DNA of 64,000 bases from Pseudomonas fragi (GTDB lineage Bacteria; Pseudomonadota; Gammaproteobacteria; Pseudomonadales; Pseudomonadaceae), in assembly GCF_025426255.1 (NCBI RefSeq), contig NZ_CP104861.1, forward strand, positions 4,278,001 to 4,342,000, in the 5' to 3' direction. Below the pieces are notes generated by a model. That model saw only the letters and a list, made by a program, of their open reading frames with translations, did no database searches and was not told where the DNA came from. Position numbers and translations under genes: made by a program. Position 1 is the stretch's first letter. Each line of letters opens with the position of its first letter. Positions 50,828 through 60,178 of the stretch are shown here, piece by piece.

Positions 50828-53800
50828 CTATTTTTTCTCAAACGGCTTGTCGAAGGTGATCTTCGGATCGTTCCACGGGCCTTGAATGCTGTATTGCACA
50901 CTGGCGAAGCGCGACACCTGATCGCCGATCAGCTTGTTGAGCAAAAATACCGCCCCACCTACCGCTGGCCCACCCACCACCAACGCGGCCAAGGACAGGT
51001 TGTTGGTCACCGGCAAGGTCACCAGCAGCTTGGCGTTGACCTGATCGGTGACCATGTTCAGCGTGCCATTAAGCTCCAGGTTGGTAGATGGCCCGGTCAT
51101 CAGAATCGGTTTGCTGGTGCTATAGACACCACTGCTGGCATTGAGCACGCCCTTGACCCGGTCGTAGCTCAGGCCTTTGCCAAACAGGTCGGAGAAGTCC
51201 AGACGCAGGCGACGGCCAATGGCGTTGAAGTTCAGCAGACCAAAAATGCGCAGCACCTGGGCGCTGCCATCGACTTCCACAAACTGGCCTTTATTGAGTG
51301 AAGCATCCAGGGTACCGGAAAAACGCTTGAGGCCGATCCAGGCCGGTGAACCCGGCCAGTTGCCATCGACGTCCAGATGAAAATTATTGCTGGTCACACT
51401 GGGGGCAAAGCCCCAGTTCTTGAGTACGTCAGCCAAATTGCCGCCACCCAGACGGCCCTGATACCAGCTCTTGCTGCTACCCGCGACGCCTTCCCAACCA
51501 CCCGAGCCTTCGAGCAGCAGGCCCTTGAGCCCCAGGTTCAGGCTGTTGAGGCTAATGCCACGACTGTTTGGCCGTACTTTGAGCGACCAGGCGCCAAGCA
51601 AGTCCGGTCCTTGGTAGAGCTGTCGAATGACGATGTCCAGCGCCGGAATGTTTCGCGGATCAACCGCCGCCAGCGGGTCCGGGGCATTTTCGTCGGCCAC
51701 CACTTTGGGGTCGGGCGCGGGCAGACGAATGTTCTGCATCGTGACCACAATCGGGGCGTTTTTGGCATCTGGCAAAGTCACCGCACCGAGGGCCTGCTTG
51801 CTGTCGATTTGCAACGCCCAGGAGGCGGCATTGCGCTTCATCATCAAGCGAACCTGATCCAGTTGAGTGCCGAAGGCGATCAACTTGCCGACTTTAAAGT
51901 CCGCGCTGTTGAGCAGTTGCTTGGCACTGCCGCCGGGGTCCTTGCCTGCATAACGCTCGACCAGCGCCTGCCACGGGGCAACGTCCAGTTCCGAGAGCAC
52001 GCCGCGAATACGCAAGCCCTTGCTGGCAGGCAGCACCGGGTCGCCATCGCCCAGGAACAATTCGCCACGCCCGTCTTCAAACTTGCCATTGGGGGCGGCA
52101 AAGGTCAGGTTGGCCAGGTCACCGTAGTCAAACCAGTAGCGGCGCTCGGCCCCTTGCAGGGTCATGCGGAACACGCTGTTGCGGCTCTCATTGGCCGCCA
52201 GACCGAACGGCGCTGGTAAATCCACCACAGCGCCCTTGAGGCTGGAACTGACGCGCAACTGGCTGTCGGCACCGTCCAGAGTAAGCTGTAGCTGATAAGG
52301 CAAATCACCCGTCACCGGGATCGGCTGATTGAACTTGAGCCAGTCAGTGAGTTTTTTAACCCCCACTTGACCGCTTGCCACCACACGGGTGCTGATGCGA
52401 CCGGGCTTGCCGTCGGCAAAGATCTGCGCCGTGATCGGACGATCAAACGCACGTGCGCTGATGCCCTTGCCACTCAGCCCCTTGGCACTGTCAAAGCGAA
52501 AGTCGCCCTTGAGTTGAGTGAGTTCGAGCTCAGGTTCGCTGATTTTCAAGCGCGCCTTGTCGGTATTGAAATCCACCAGGATTTTCGGCTCTTCACCTTT
52601 GCCCAGCGGGATATCCAGATCGACCCGGCCTTTGAGCGAGCCCTCCCCCTGCCAGCCTGCAAAGGTTTCAGCGGTGCCAATCGGCGCCTCCTGAAGAATT
52701 TTCAGGCCGTCACCAAGACCACCGTCAAAATCGCCATCCAGCAACAGATGACTGACCTTGCCGCTGGGCACATGGGGAATACTCACCGCAACGTTGCGAA
52801 CCTGCGTGTCGAGCAGTTGGCCTTTGCTGGCCATGATCCGCACGCCGCTGTCTTCGATAAATACATCACCCGAGACATTGCGCACATGGGGCCAGCCGGG
52901 CTGGAACGCCAGTTCTGCACCCTGCACTTTGAAGAACAGGCTGATATTGCGTGCCGCCGCAACGGCGTCGTGGCTCAGCGATCCTTGGTACTGGAAAAAA
53001 CCTTCTTCGACCGCGCCCTTGATAATCGCGGTACTCAGCCATTCGGTAAGCGCCGGGCTCAACACTTCAGGCAGGTATTTGGGGGTAAAACGACCATCGC
53101 CATCCGTTAGACCGACCCGTAGGTCCATGTAGTCTTCCTGGGAATGGTCGAGGTGGATCCGAATCAAAAAGTCAGCCGCGATCTTGCCCTCCTCCCCCAG
53201 CACTTTGATGTACGGCGCGATCAGGGTGAAGCTGTCCTTGTTCAAGGTCCAGGTCAGCAGAGCATTGGCTTGCAGGTACTGCCAGGGCTTGGCGAAGATC
53301 GGCTCCAGATGCAGCATGAAATCCTTGCTGTCGAGCCGCAGTTCGCCCTTGCCCAGGTCACCGCTGATCAGGCCGCTGACGTTGCGCGCAGCCGGGGCAC
53401 CGTGGGTGGCATTGAACCCGACCTGTTGCAGATTGGCAGCGAAGCTGAGCTTTTCATCGCCTGTCGCGTCGGGACGGTAGTCGAGCAGCACATTACGCAG
53501 CGTACCCGTGACCTTGAGCTGGTCGATCACCTTGGCCAAACCGTCGGGCCACGGCGCCAGCGAATCGAGCAACGGTGTAATCGGGGTCAGGTCCAGGCGG
53601 TCAGCCTGCAAGTGCCAGCGTTCCTGCTCCTTGTCGGTCGCCGCGAACTGCTGCAACTGCATGCGGGTTTCCCAGCGGGTCTTGCCCAGGTCCATTGCCA
53701 GCGAATCGAGTACTACATTGAAACCTTGCTTGCCCCGTTCAGCCCAGGCATGCAGCGCCAGGCTGTCAATGGTCTCGGCTTTACGGTCGGCGTAGGCACC

Positions 53801-54640
53801 GCTGATTCTTGGTGCATTCAAGCGTGCAACCGCGCTCTGTACCGAGCCTTTTTTCCAGTTAAACCAGAGCTCGCCACCCGCCTTGAGTTCAGACACTTTC
53901 CACGGTTGAAGCAGCGTGGCGGGCAGCCATTTGGCCCAGTCACTCTGGGGCAGGCTGACATAAGCCTGGGCCGCACCATCTCGCCACTGGCTAGCCTGAA
54001 CCTGGGTCTTGAGGCTCAGCGCTACAGGTTGACCATCGGGCAAGGTAAGCCGCGCGTCGAGGCGCTGATCCGAGGCGCCAACGTCCAGCGTCAGCCCTAC
54101 ATAGGTCATGGTCAGCGGAGCGTGCTTGAAGGGTTCGAGCGTCACCTGACTGTCGAGCACCGACAACTGCGATACACGCTGCAGCTGATTGAGTAATTGC
54201 TCAGGATCCAGTGGCTGGTCGTCCTGTACCGGCAACCCTTCGAGGGCCCAATGGCCGTCCTGGTCCTGACGCAAGCTAAGTTGCAGACCATTGAGTTGCA
54301 CGCGGGCGATACGGATGTCACGGCTCAACAGGCTGGCCCACACGTCGGGCACCACCTGCACTTCATCCAGGCGCAAGGCACTGTTGCCCTCGCCAATCAT
54401 CACATCGTGTGCCAGCAATATGGGCGCCATGGCGCTCCAGCGCCCCTCAAGGCTGCCAATCGTCAATGGCATGCCCAAGGCTTCGCGGGCTTTGTTCTGC
54501 ACCTCGATGCGGTATTCAGCGATCAGCGGGGTCAATTCACGGCCGAGGCTGACGTACAGCGCCGTCAACACTAAAACCAGGGCGCACAGGCCCAACCCCC
54601 AACGGGTCAGCGCGGCAAAAAAGCGTGTCAGACGCTCCAT
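50828..54640 (-). CDS. yhdP: YhdP-family AsmA-like lipid transport protein
   Basis: 1270 residues, with one N-terminal membrane helix (TRWGLGLCALVLVLTALYVSL) and a very long beta-rich periplasmic part. The C-terminal AsmA2 segment reads FNAIGRRLRLDFSDLFGKGLSYDRVKGVL. YhdP and its relatives bridge the envelope to carry phospholipid to the outer membrane. Same strand and direction as rng upstream and the nitrilase downstream. Confidence 0.93.
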   Translation of the reverse strand: MERLTRFFAALTRWGLGLCALVLVLTALYVSLGRELTPLIAEYRIEVQNKAREALGMPLTIGSLEGRWSAMAPILLAHDVMIGEGNSALRLDEVQVVPDVWASLLSRDIRIARVQLNGLQLSLRQDQDGHWALEGLPVQDDQPLDPEQLLNQLQRVSQLSVLDSQVTLEPFKHAPLTMTYVGLTLDVGASDQRLDARLTLPDGQPVALSLKTQVQASQWRDGAAQAYVSLPQSDWAKWLPATLLQPWKVSELKAGGELWFNWKKGSVQSAVARLNAPRISGAYADRKAETIDSLALHAWAERGKQGFNVVLDSLAMDLGKTRWETRMQLQQFAATDKEQERWHLQADRLDLTPITPLLDSLAPWPDGLAKVIDQLKVTGTLRNVLLDYRPDATGDEKLSFAANLQQVGFNATHGAPAARNVSGLISGDLGKGELRLDSKDFMLHLEPIFAKPWQYLQANALLTWTLNKDSFTLIAPYIKVLGEEGKIAADFLIRIHLDHSQEDYMDLRVGLTDGDGRFTPKYLPEVLSPALTEWLSTAIIKGAVEEGFFQYQGSLSHDAVAAARNISLFFKVQGAELAFQPGWPHVRNVSGDVFIEDSGVRIMASKGQLLDTQVRNVAVSIPHVPSGKVSHLLLDGDFDGGLGDGLKILQEAPIGTAETFAGWQGEGSLKGRVDLDIPLGKGEEPKILVDFNTDKARLKISEPELELTQLKGDFRFDSAKGLSGKGISARAFDRPITAQIFADGKPGRISTRVVASGQVGVKKLTDWLKFNQPIPVTGDLPYQLQLTLDGADSQLRVSSSLKGAVVDLPAPFGLAANESRNSVFRMTLQGAERRYWFDYGDLANLTFAAPNGKFEDGRGELFLGDGDPVLPASKGLRIRGVLSELDVAPWQALVERYAGKDPGGSAKQLLNSADFKVGKLIAFGTQLDQVRLMMKRNAASWALQIDSKQALGAVTLPDAKNAPIVVTMQNIRLPAPDPKVVADENAPDPLAAVDPRNIPALDIVIRQLYQGPDLLGAWSLKVRPNSRGISLNSLNLGLKGLLLEGSGGWEGVAGSSKSWYQGRLGGGNLADVLKNWGFAPSVTSNNFHLDVDGNWPGSPAWIGLKRFSGTLDASLNKGQFVEVDGSAQVLRIFGLLNFNAIGRRLRLDFSDLFGKGLSYDRVKGVLNASSGVYSTSKPILMTGPSTNLELNGTLNMVTDQVNAKLLVTLPVTNNLSLAALVVGGPAVGGAVFLLNKLIGDQVSRFASVQYSIQGPWNDPKITFDKPFEKK

Positions 54641-54668
54641 GTCAGGTGGCCCCTTCAGTAATGATCAC

Positions 54669-54692
54669 AGGGGCTGAGCTCAGCCCCTTTTT
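54669..54692 (+). terminator. Terminator-shaped hairpin with T-run on the plus strand
   Basis: The perfect palindrome AGGGGCTGAGCTCAGCCCCT is followed by TTTTT on the plus strand. Both flanking genes (rng, yhdP) are on the minus strand, where no T-run follows, so it may stop antisense transcription or only fold in the rng-yhdP transcript. Confidence 0.6.
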
Positions 54693-54715
54693 AACGCTAT
54701 ACGACGTCTGATACT

Positions 54716-56173
54716 TCAGAGCAGCACCACATCGTATTGTTCCTGGGAATACATGGTTTCGACCTGAAAACGAATCGTACGCCCGATAAAACCTTCCAGT
54801 TCCGCAACGTTGCCCGACTCTTCGTCCAGTAAGCGGTCGACCACTTTCTGATTGGCCAGCACCCGATAACCTGTCGCCTGATAGGCCCGGGCCTCACGCA
54901 GGATTTCACGGAAAATTTCATAGCAGATGGTTTCAGCGGTTTTCAGCTTGCCCCGACCCTGGCAGCACACACACGGCTCGCACAGAACCTGTTCAAGGCT
55001 CTCGCGGGTGCGTTTGCGGGTCATCTGCACCAGACCCAACTCGGTAATCCCGATGATGTTGGTCTTGGCGTGATCACGCTCCAGCTGTTTTTCGAGGGTG
55101 CGCAGCACCTGACGCTGATGCTCTTCATCTTCCATGTCGATGAAGTCAATGATGATGATCCCGCCCAGGTTGCGCAGGCGCAATTGCCGGGCAATGGCGG
55201 TGGCCGCTTCGAGGTTGGTCTTGAAGATGGTTTCTTCAAGGTTGCGATGGCCCACAAATGCGCCGGTATTGACGTCAATGGTGGTCATGGCCTCAGCCGG
55301 ATCGACCACCAGATAACCGCCGGACTTGAGCGGGACTTTGCGATCCAGGGCTTTCTGGATTTCGTCTTCCACGCCGTACAAGTCAAAAATCGGCCGTTCG
55401 CCTGGGTAGTGCTCAAGGCGGTCGGCAATTTCAGGCATCAGTTCGGCAACAAACTGAGTGGTTCTCTGGAAGGTTTCACGCGAATCGATGCGGATTTTCT
55501 CGATCTTGGGACTGACCAGATCGCGCAATGTGCGCAGTGCCAAGCCCAGGTCTTCGTAGATCACAGTCGGCGCACCAACGGTTTTGATCTGGGCCCCGAT
55601 CTGGTCCCACAAGCGGCGCAGGTAGCGAATATCCATCAGGATTTCATCCGCCCCGGCGCCCTCGGCCGCCGTACGCAGGATAAAACCACCGGCTTCCTGG
55701 ATGCCTTCCTGGGCCACGCAATCGGTGACCACCCGCTTCAAACGCTCACGTTCGGCTTCGTCTTCAATTTTCAACGAAATACCAACATGCGCGGTGCGCG
55801 GCATGTACACCAGATAGCGTGAAGGAATCGACAGCTGAGTAGTCAGACGTGCGCCCTTGGAAGCGATCGGATCCTTGGTAACCTGCACCACCAGGCTCTG
55901 GCCTTCGTGCACCAGCGTGCTGATGCTTTCAACGGCCTGGCCTTCGCGCAGGGAAATTTCGGAGGCATGGATAAAGGCCGCGCGGTCCAGCCCGATATCA
56001 ACAAAGGCCGCCTGCATGCCGGGCAAAACCCTGACAATTTTGCCTTTATAAATGTTGCCGACAATGCCCCGGCGCTGGGTACGCTCGACATGCACCTCTT
56101 GCAGAACACCGTTCTCTACCACCGCCACGCGCGATTCCATCGGCGTGATGTTGATCAGGATCTCTTCACTCAT
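54716..56173 (-). CDS. rng: Ribonuclease G
   Basis: 485 residues from the ATG at 56173. S1 domain (about 35-130), 5' sensor and DNase I-like catalytic domain with IDVNTGAFVG and IIDFIDMEDEEH (Asp pair for Mg), and the zinc-link cysteines in CEPCVCC. Matures 16S rRNA 5' end. The open frame runs 41 codons further upstream without family support. Confidence 0.95.
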   Translation of the reverse strand: MSEEILINITPMESRVAVVENGVLQEVHVERTQRRGIVGNIYKGKIVRVLPGMQAAFVDIGLDRAAFIHASEISLREGQAVESISTLVHEGQSLVVQVTKDPIASKGARLTTQLSIPSRYLVYMPRTAHVGISLKIEDEAERERLKRVVTDCVAQEGIQEAGGFILRTAAEGAGADEILMDIRYLRRLWDQIGAQIKTVGAPTVIYEDLGLALRTLRDLVSPKIEKIRIDSRETFQRTTQFVAELMPEIADRLEHYPGERPIFDLYGVEDEIQKALDRKVPLKSGGYLVVDPAEAMTTIDVNTGAFVGHRNLEETIFKTNLEAATAIARQLRLRNLGGIIIIDFIDMEDEEHQRQVLRTLEKQLERDHAKTNIIGITELGLVQMTRKRTRESLEQVLCEPCVCCQGRGKLKTAETICYEIFREILREARAYQATGYRVLANQKVVDRLLDEESGNVAELEGFIGRTIRFQVETMYSQEQYDVVLL

Positions 56174-56229
56174 GGCTGGGTCTCGTTCAGGCGTCATCAC
56201 AGTAGTGCCACGTCTCGTAGGTGCGGTAT

Positions 56230-56835
56230 TCAGCGCACGGTAAGGTTTTGCCAACAGGGTATGCCGAAATGCCCGAGCAGTTCTGCGGTTTCGCACACGG
56301 GCAACCCAACAACGGCTGAATAACTGCCATTTAGACCCGCCACGAACACCGCTGCCAAGCCCTGAATGGCGTAACCACCGGCTTTATCCTGCGGCTCACC
56401 GCTGGCCCAGTACAGGCTGGCTTCTTGTTTGTCGATGTTTCGAAAACGGACCTGGCTGCGCACCACTCGAGTTTCGCAACGCCCGGCATCCACAATCGCG
56501 ATGGCGGTCAACACCTCATGCTCCCGGCCAGATAACGCCATGAGCATAGCCAAGGCGTCGGCCTCGTCGACTGGTTTACCGAGAATGTGCTCATCGAGCA
56601 CCACAGCCGTATCGGCCCCCAGCACGCAAAACCCGTCGTCCGGTTTCGATGCCAGCAGTTGCTGGCGTCCAGCTTGGGCCTTTTCACGCGCCAGGCGCTC
56701 GACATAGGCCACAGGGGATTCATTCTGGAGGGGGGTTTCGTCAATGGCCGCACTGACTGTTTGAAACGGCACGCCGATTTGAGTCAGCAACTCGCGTCGG
56801 CGCGGTGAGCCAGAGGCCAGATAAAGCGAGATCAT
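56230..56835 (-). CDS. Maf-family nucleotide pyrophosphatase
   Basis: 201 residues. SLYLASGSPRRRELLTQIGV at the start, VLGADTAVVLDEHILGKP in the middle. Hydrolyses non-canonical or canonical nucleoside triphosphates; the family splits into YhdE (dTTP/UTP) and YceF types, and this copy, next to mreD and rng, is the YhdE type. ATG at 56835 has GGGAG eight bases upstream. Confidence 0.92.
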   Translation of the reverse strand: MISLYLASGSPRRRELLTQIGVPFQTVSAAIDETPLQNESPVAYVERLAREKAQAGRQQLLASKPDDGFCVLGADTAVVLDEHILGKPVDEADALAMLMALSGREHEVLTAIAIVDAGRCETRVVRSQVRFRNIDKQEASLYWASGEPQDKAGGYAIQGLAAVFVAGLNGSYSAVVGLPVCETAELLGHFGIPCWQNLTVR

Positions 56836-56886
56836 CAAGACATCTCCCTGTCGAGGTGCACAAACCAGGAAATGGCTCGTATCCGA

Positions 56887-57375
56887 TTAATTGATTTTGA
56901 AACGTCTGCATAACCCGCGAAGCCCGTAACTGATCCAGAGCCACAGCAGTGCACTGACCAAAGCCGGCAAGATCAGCGCCAGGGTCGGTTGGCGGTTCCC
57001 GGTCAAGGCACTGAGCCACAACTGGGCGAGCTGAGCCAGACCGAAAATCACCAGAATCACCAGGCTTTGCTGCCACATCGGGAACACCCGCAGGCGCTGC
57101 TGCAGTGACAAGACCAGGAAGGTGATGAGGGTCAGTGTCAGGGCGTTCTGCCCCAGTAACGTGCCGTACAGCACATCCTCGGCCAGCCCCAGGCAAAACG
57201 CAGTGAGCATTCCCACTTTATGCGGCATGTACAAGGCCCAAAAGGCCAACAACAAGGCCAGCCAGAGCGGGCGCAGGATTTCCATGAACTGCGGCATCGG
57301 TGAAATGCTGAGCAACAGGCCGATGGCAAATGTCAGCCAGATCAGCCAGCTGTTACTCGAACGCGTACTCGCCAT
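56887..57375 (-). CDS. mreD: Rod shape-determining protein MreD
   Basis: 162 residues, five membrane segments. WLTFAIGLLLSISPMPQFMEILRPLWLALLLAFWALYMPHKVGMLTAFCLGLAEDVLYGTLLG is typical. Part of the elongasome with MreB, MreC and RodA. ATG overlaps the mreC stop by one base. Confidence 0.93.
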   Translation of the reverse strand: MASTRSSNSWLIWLTFAIGLLLSISPMPQFMEILRPLWLALLLAFWALYMPHKVGMLTAFCLGLAEDVLYGTLLGQNALTLTLITFLVLSLQQRLRVFPMWQQSLVILVIFGLAQLAQLWLSALTGNRQPTLALILPALVSALLWLWISYGLRGLCRRFKIN

Positions 57376-58484
57376 TATTGCCTCTCCCGAGTAGTGGCCG
57401 GCACAGCGGCTGGCGGCCTGGCTGCGGCGGGGGTTGCAGAAGGAGGCTTGGCAGCCGGGGCCTTGGCAGCCGGGGCCTTGGCAGAAGCAGGCTTGGCGGC
57501 CACAGGCGCCACCGACGGTGCAACTACAGGTGCAGGTGCAGGTGCAGGTGCAGCCACCGGTGCTGCAGGTTTTGGCACTGTCGCCGGAACAATGGAAGGT
57601 GCTTCACCGTTTTGCTCTGCCTGCTGGGCCTTGGCAGCGTCATTGGCCCGCTCTTCCGGGGTTCGGCTATCGCTGAACACCAGCAGCAGGTAACGGCTAC
57701 GGTTCAAGGCCGCCGTCGGCACTGCCCGCACAATGGCAAAAGGCTGGCCCGAGTCGTGAATCACTTCTTTGACCGTTGCCACCGGATAACCGGCCGGGAA
57801 ACGCTGCCCCAGGCCCGAGCTGACCAGCAGGTCGCCCACTTTGATATCCGCAGTGTCTGCAACATGACGCAGTTCCAGGCTCTCCGGATTACCCGTACCG
57901 CTGGCAATCGCGCGCAAGCCATTACGGTTTACCTGCACCGGAATGCTGTGGGTCGTATCGGTGAGCAGCAGGACACGCGAGGTGTAGGGCATCAGCTCGA
58001 CCACTTGCCCCATCAGCCCACGGGCATCAAGCACGGGCTGCCCCAGTACCACGCCGTCGCGCTCACCTTTGTTGATGATGATGCGATGGGTGAAGGGGTT
58101 AGGGTCCATGCCGATCAACTCGGCCACTTCAACCTTTTCGTTGACCAGCGCGGATGAGTTCAGCAACTCGCGCAGGCGCACGTTCTGCTCGGTCAAGGCG
58201 GCCAGCTTTTGCATGCGGCCTTGAAGCAGAAGGTTTTCAGTTTTGAGTTTCTCGTTTTCCGCCACAAGCTCGGTACGGCTGCCGAACTGACTGGCCACAC
58301 CCTGCCACAAGCGCTGCGGCAAATCGGTAATCCAGTAGGACTGCATCAGCACCAGCGACATTTGACTGCGCACGGGTTTGAGCAACGTGAAGCGAGCGTC
58401 CACTACCATCAGCGTGACCGATAGCACGACCAGCACCAAAAAGCGCACGCCCAATGAGGGGCCTTTGGAAAAGAGCGGTTTAAT
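57375..58484 (-). CDS. mreC: Rod shape-determining protein MreC (probable ATT start)
   Basis: About 369 residues from the ATT at 58484, or 359 from the TTG at 58454. The N-terminus from the ATT (IKPLFSKGPSLGVRFLVLV) is the one conserved in Pseudomonas MreC, as I recall it, and a near-perfect GGGAGGAG lies six bases upstream (58491-58498); the TTG has none. There is one membrane helix (about 12-32), a coiled coil (about 65-110) and the beta-rich MreC fold (about 110-285). The last about 75 residues are an Ala/Pro/Lys-rich tail with tandem repeats in the DNA. Periplasmic scaffold linking MreB to cell-wall synthases. Confidence 0.93.
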   Translation of the reverse strand: MKPLFSKGPSLGVRFLVLVVLSVTLMVVDARFTLLKPVRSQMSLVLMQSYWITDLPQRLWQGVASQFGSRTELVAENEKLKTENLLLQGRMQKLAALTEQNVRLRELLNSSALVNEKVEVAELIGMDPNPFTHRIIINKGERDGVVLGQPVLDARGLMGQVVELMPYTSRVLLLTDTTHSIPVQVNRNGLRAIASGTGNPESLELRHVADTADIKVGDLLVSSGLGQRFPAGYPVATVKEVIHDSGQPFAIVRAVPTAALNRSRYLLLVFSDSRTPEERANDAAKAQQAEQNGEAPSIVPATVPKPAAPVAAPAPAPAPVVAPSVAPVAAKPASAKAPAAKAPAAKPPSATPAAARPPAAVPATTRERQ

Positions 58485-58567
58485 AAGCCGCTCCTCCCGG
58501 GCAAGTGTTCAATTTATTCATACGGCTTCAAGCGGCCTGGATGAAGATTGACAGAAGATAAACGCCA

Positions 58568-58594
58568 AAAGGCAGCACTGCAAAGTGCTACCTT
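58568..58594 (-). terminator. Hairpin between mreB and mreC
   Basis: AAGGCAGCACT-GCAA-AGTGCTACCTT folds with one bulge per arm; no T-run on the minus strand. May attenuate the mreB to mreC transcript so that mreB is made in excess. Confidence 0.4.
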
Positions 58595-58627
58595 CTGATG
58601 ATAACCAAAGGACTGCACCACACGATC

Positions 58628-59665
58628 TTATTCGCTGGAGAGCAGGTCCATTGTGTGTTTATCCATCATTTCCAGCGCACGGCCACCGCCACGCGCAACG
58701 CAGGTCAGCGGGTCTTCGGCAACAATCACCGGCAGACCAGTTTCCTGAGCCAGCAACTTGTCGAGATCACGCAGCAAGGCGCCACCACCGGTCAGTACCA
58801 GACCACGCTCGGCGATGTCCGAAGCCAATTCTGGCGGAGACTGCTCCAGTGCGCTTTTCACAGCCTGAACGATGGTTGCCAGCGACTCTTGCAGAGCCTC
58901 AAGCACTTCATTGGAGTTCAGGGTGAAGGCACGTGGTACGCCTTCTGCCAGGTTACGGCCGCGCACGTCGACTTCACGTACTTCACCGCCAGGGAAAGCC
59001 GTACCGATTTCGGTCTTGATGCGCTCGGCAGTCGACTCACCGATCAGGCTGCCGTAGTTGCGACGTACGTAAGTGATGATCGCTTCGTCGAAACGGTCGC
59101 CACCCACCCGTACGGATTCGGCGTAAACCACACCGTTCAGGGAGATCAGGGCGATTTCAGTGGTACCACCACCGATATCGACAACCATCGAACCGCGTGC
59201 TTCTTCAACCGGCAAGCCGGCACCGATGGCAGCAGCCATTGGTTCTTCGATCAGGAACACTTCACGGGCACCGGCACCGAGTGCCGATTCACGAATGGCA
59301 CGACGCTCTACCTGAGTCGATTTGCAAGGCACACAAATCAGAACTCGCGGGCTAGGTTGCAGGAAACTGTTTTCATGCACCTTGTTGATGAAGTACTGCA
59401 GCATTTTTTCGCAAACGCTGAAATCGGCAATAACGCCGTCTTTCATCGGACGAATGGCAGCAATGTTGCCCGGTGTACGGCCAAGCATGCGCTTGGCCTC
59501 GGTGCCGACGGCAACGACACTTTTCTGGTTACCGTGTGTCCGAATAGCCACAACCGATGGCTCATTCAGGACAATACCGCGCTCACGCACGTAAATAAGG
59601 GTGTTGGCAGTGCCCAGGTCGATGGAAAGATCGCTGGAAAACATGCCACGCAGTTTCTTGAACAT
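58628..59665 (-). CDS. mreB: Rod shape-determining protein MreB
   Basis: 345 residues, bacterial actin. DLGTANTLIYVRERGIVLNEPSVVA (phosphate 1), MVVDIGGGTTEIALISL (phosphate 2), VLTGGGALLRDLDKLL (adenosine). First of mreBCD, divergent from gatC across 210 bases that hold the two promoters and nothing else I can support. Confidence 0.97.
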   Translation of the reverse strand: MFKKLRGMFSSDLSIDLGTANTLIYVRERGIVLNEPSVVAIRTHGNQKSVVAVGTEAKRMLGRTPGNIAAIRPMKDGVIADFSVCEKMLQYFINKVHENSFLQPSPRVLICVPCKSTQVERRAIRESALGAGAREVFLIEEPMAAAIGAGLPVEEARGSMVVDIGGGTTEIALISLNGVVYAESVRVGGDRFDEAIITYVRRNYGSLIGESTAERIKTEIGTAFPGGEVREVDVRGRNLAEGVPRAFTLNSNEVLEALQESLATIVQAVKSALEQSPPELASDIAERGLVLTGGGALLRDLDKLLAQETGLPVIVAEDPLTCVARGGGRALEMMDKHTMDLLSSE

Positions 59666-59875
59666 GGGAAAGGGACCCTAGGCAACGCGTGGGTAAAAAA
59701 GTGCGGCAAACTCTAACAACGACAGGGATTTTGGGCAAGGCGCCAATATGTTAAATTGGACGCTTTTCCGAGCACCAATGCCCATAATCGCGGCCATATG
59801 ACCGTAGAAATGCGGTAGTGTTCCGACAATCTAACACACGGATAGCATCCGTCCTGTTTTCCACTGGAGAATCCC

Positions 59876-60163
59876 ATGGCGCTTGACCGCTCCGACGTGG
59901 AAAAAATCGCTCATTTGGCCCGTATTGGCCTCAATGATGCCGATATTCCACGCACCACCGAAGCCCTTAACAGCATTCTGGGGCTGATTGATCAGATGCA
60001 GGCCGTCGACACCACCGGTATCGAGCCTCTGGCCCACCCACTGGAAGCCAGCCAGCGCCTGCGCGCAGACGTCGTGACTGAAAGCAATCATCGCGAGGCT
60101 TATCAGTCCATCGCACCAGCGGTCGAAAACGGCCTCTATCTGGTTCCGAAAGTCATCGAGTAA
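59876..60163 (+). CDS. gatC: Asp/Glu-tRNA amidotransferase subunit C
   Basis: 95 residues: ALDRSDVEKIAHLARIGLNDADI and GIEPLAHPLEASQRLRADVV. It holds GatA and GatB together in the enzyme that converts mischarged Glu-tRNA-Gln and Asp-tRNA-Asn. First gene of gatCAB; GGAGA six bases before the ATG. Confidence 0.95.
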   Translation: MALDRSDVEKIAHLARIGLNDADIPRTTEALNSILGLIDQMQAVDTTGIEPLAHPLEASQRLRADVVTESNHREAYQSIAPAVENGLYLVPKVIE

Positions 60164-60178
60164 AGGGAAAGAGCCTGC

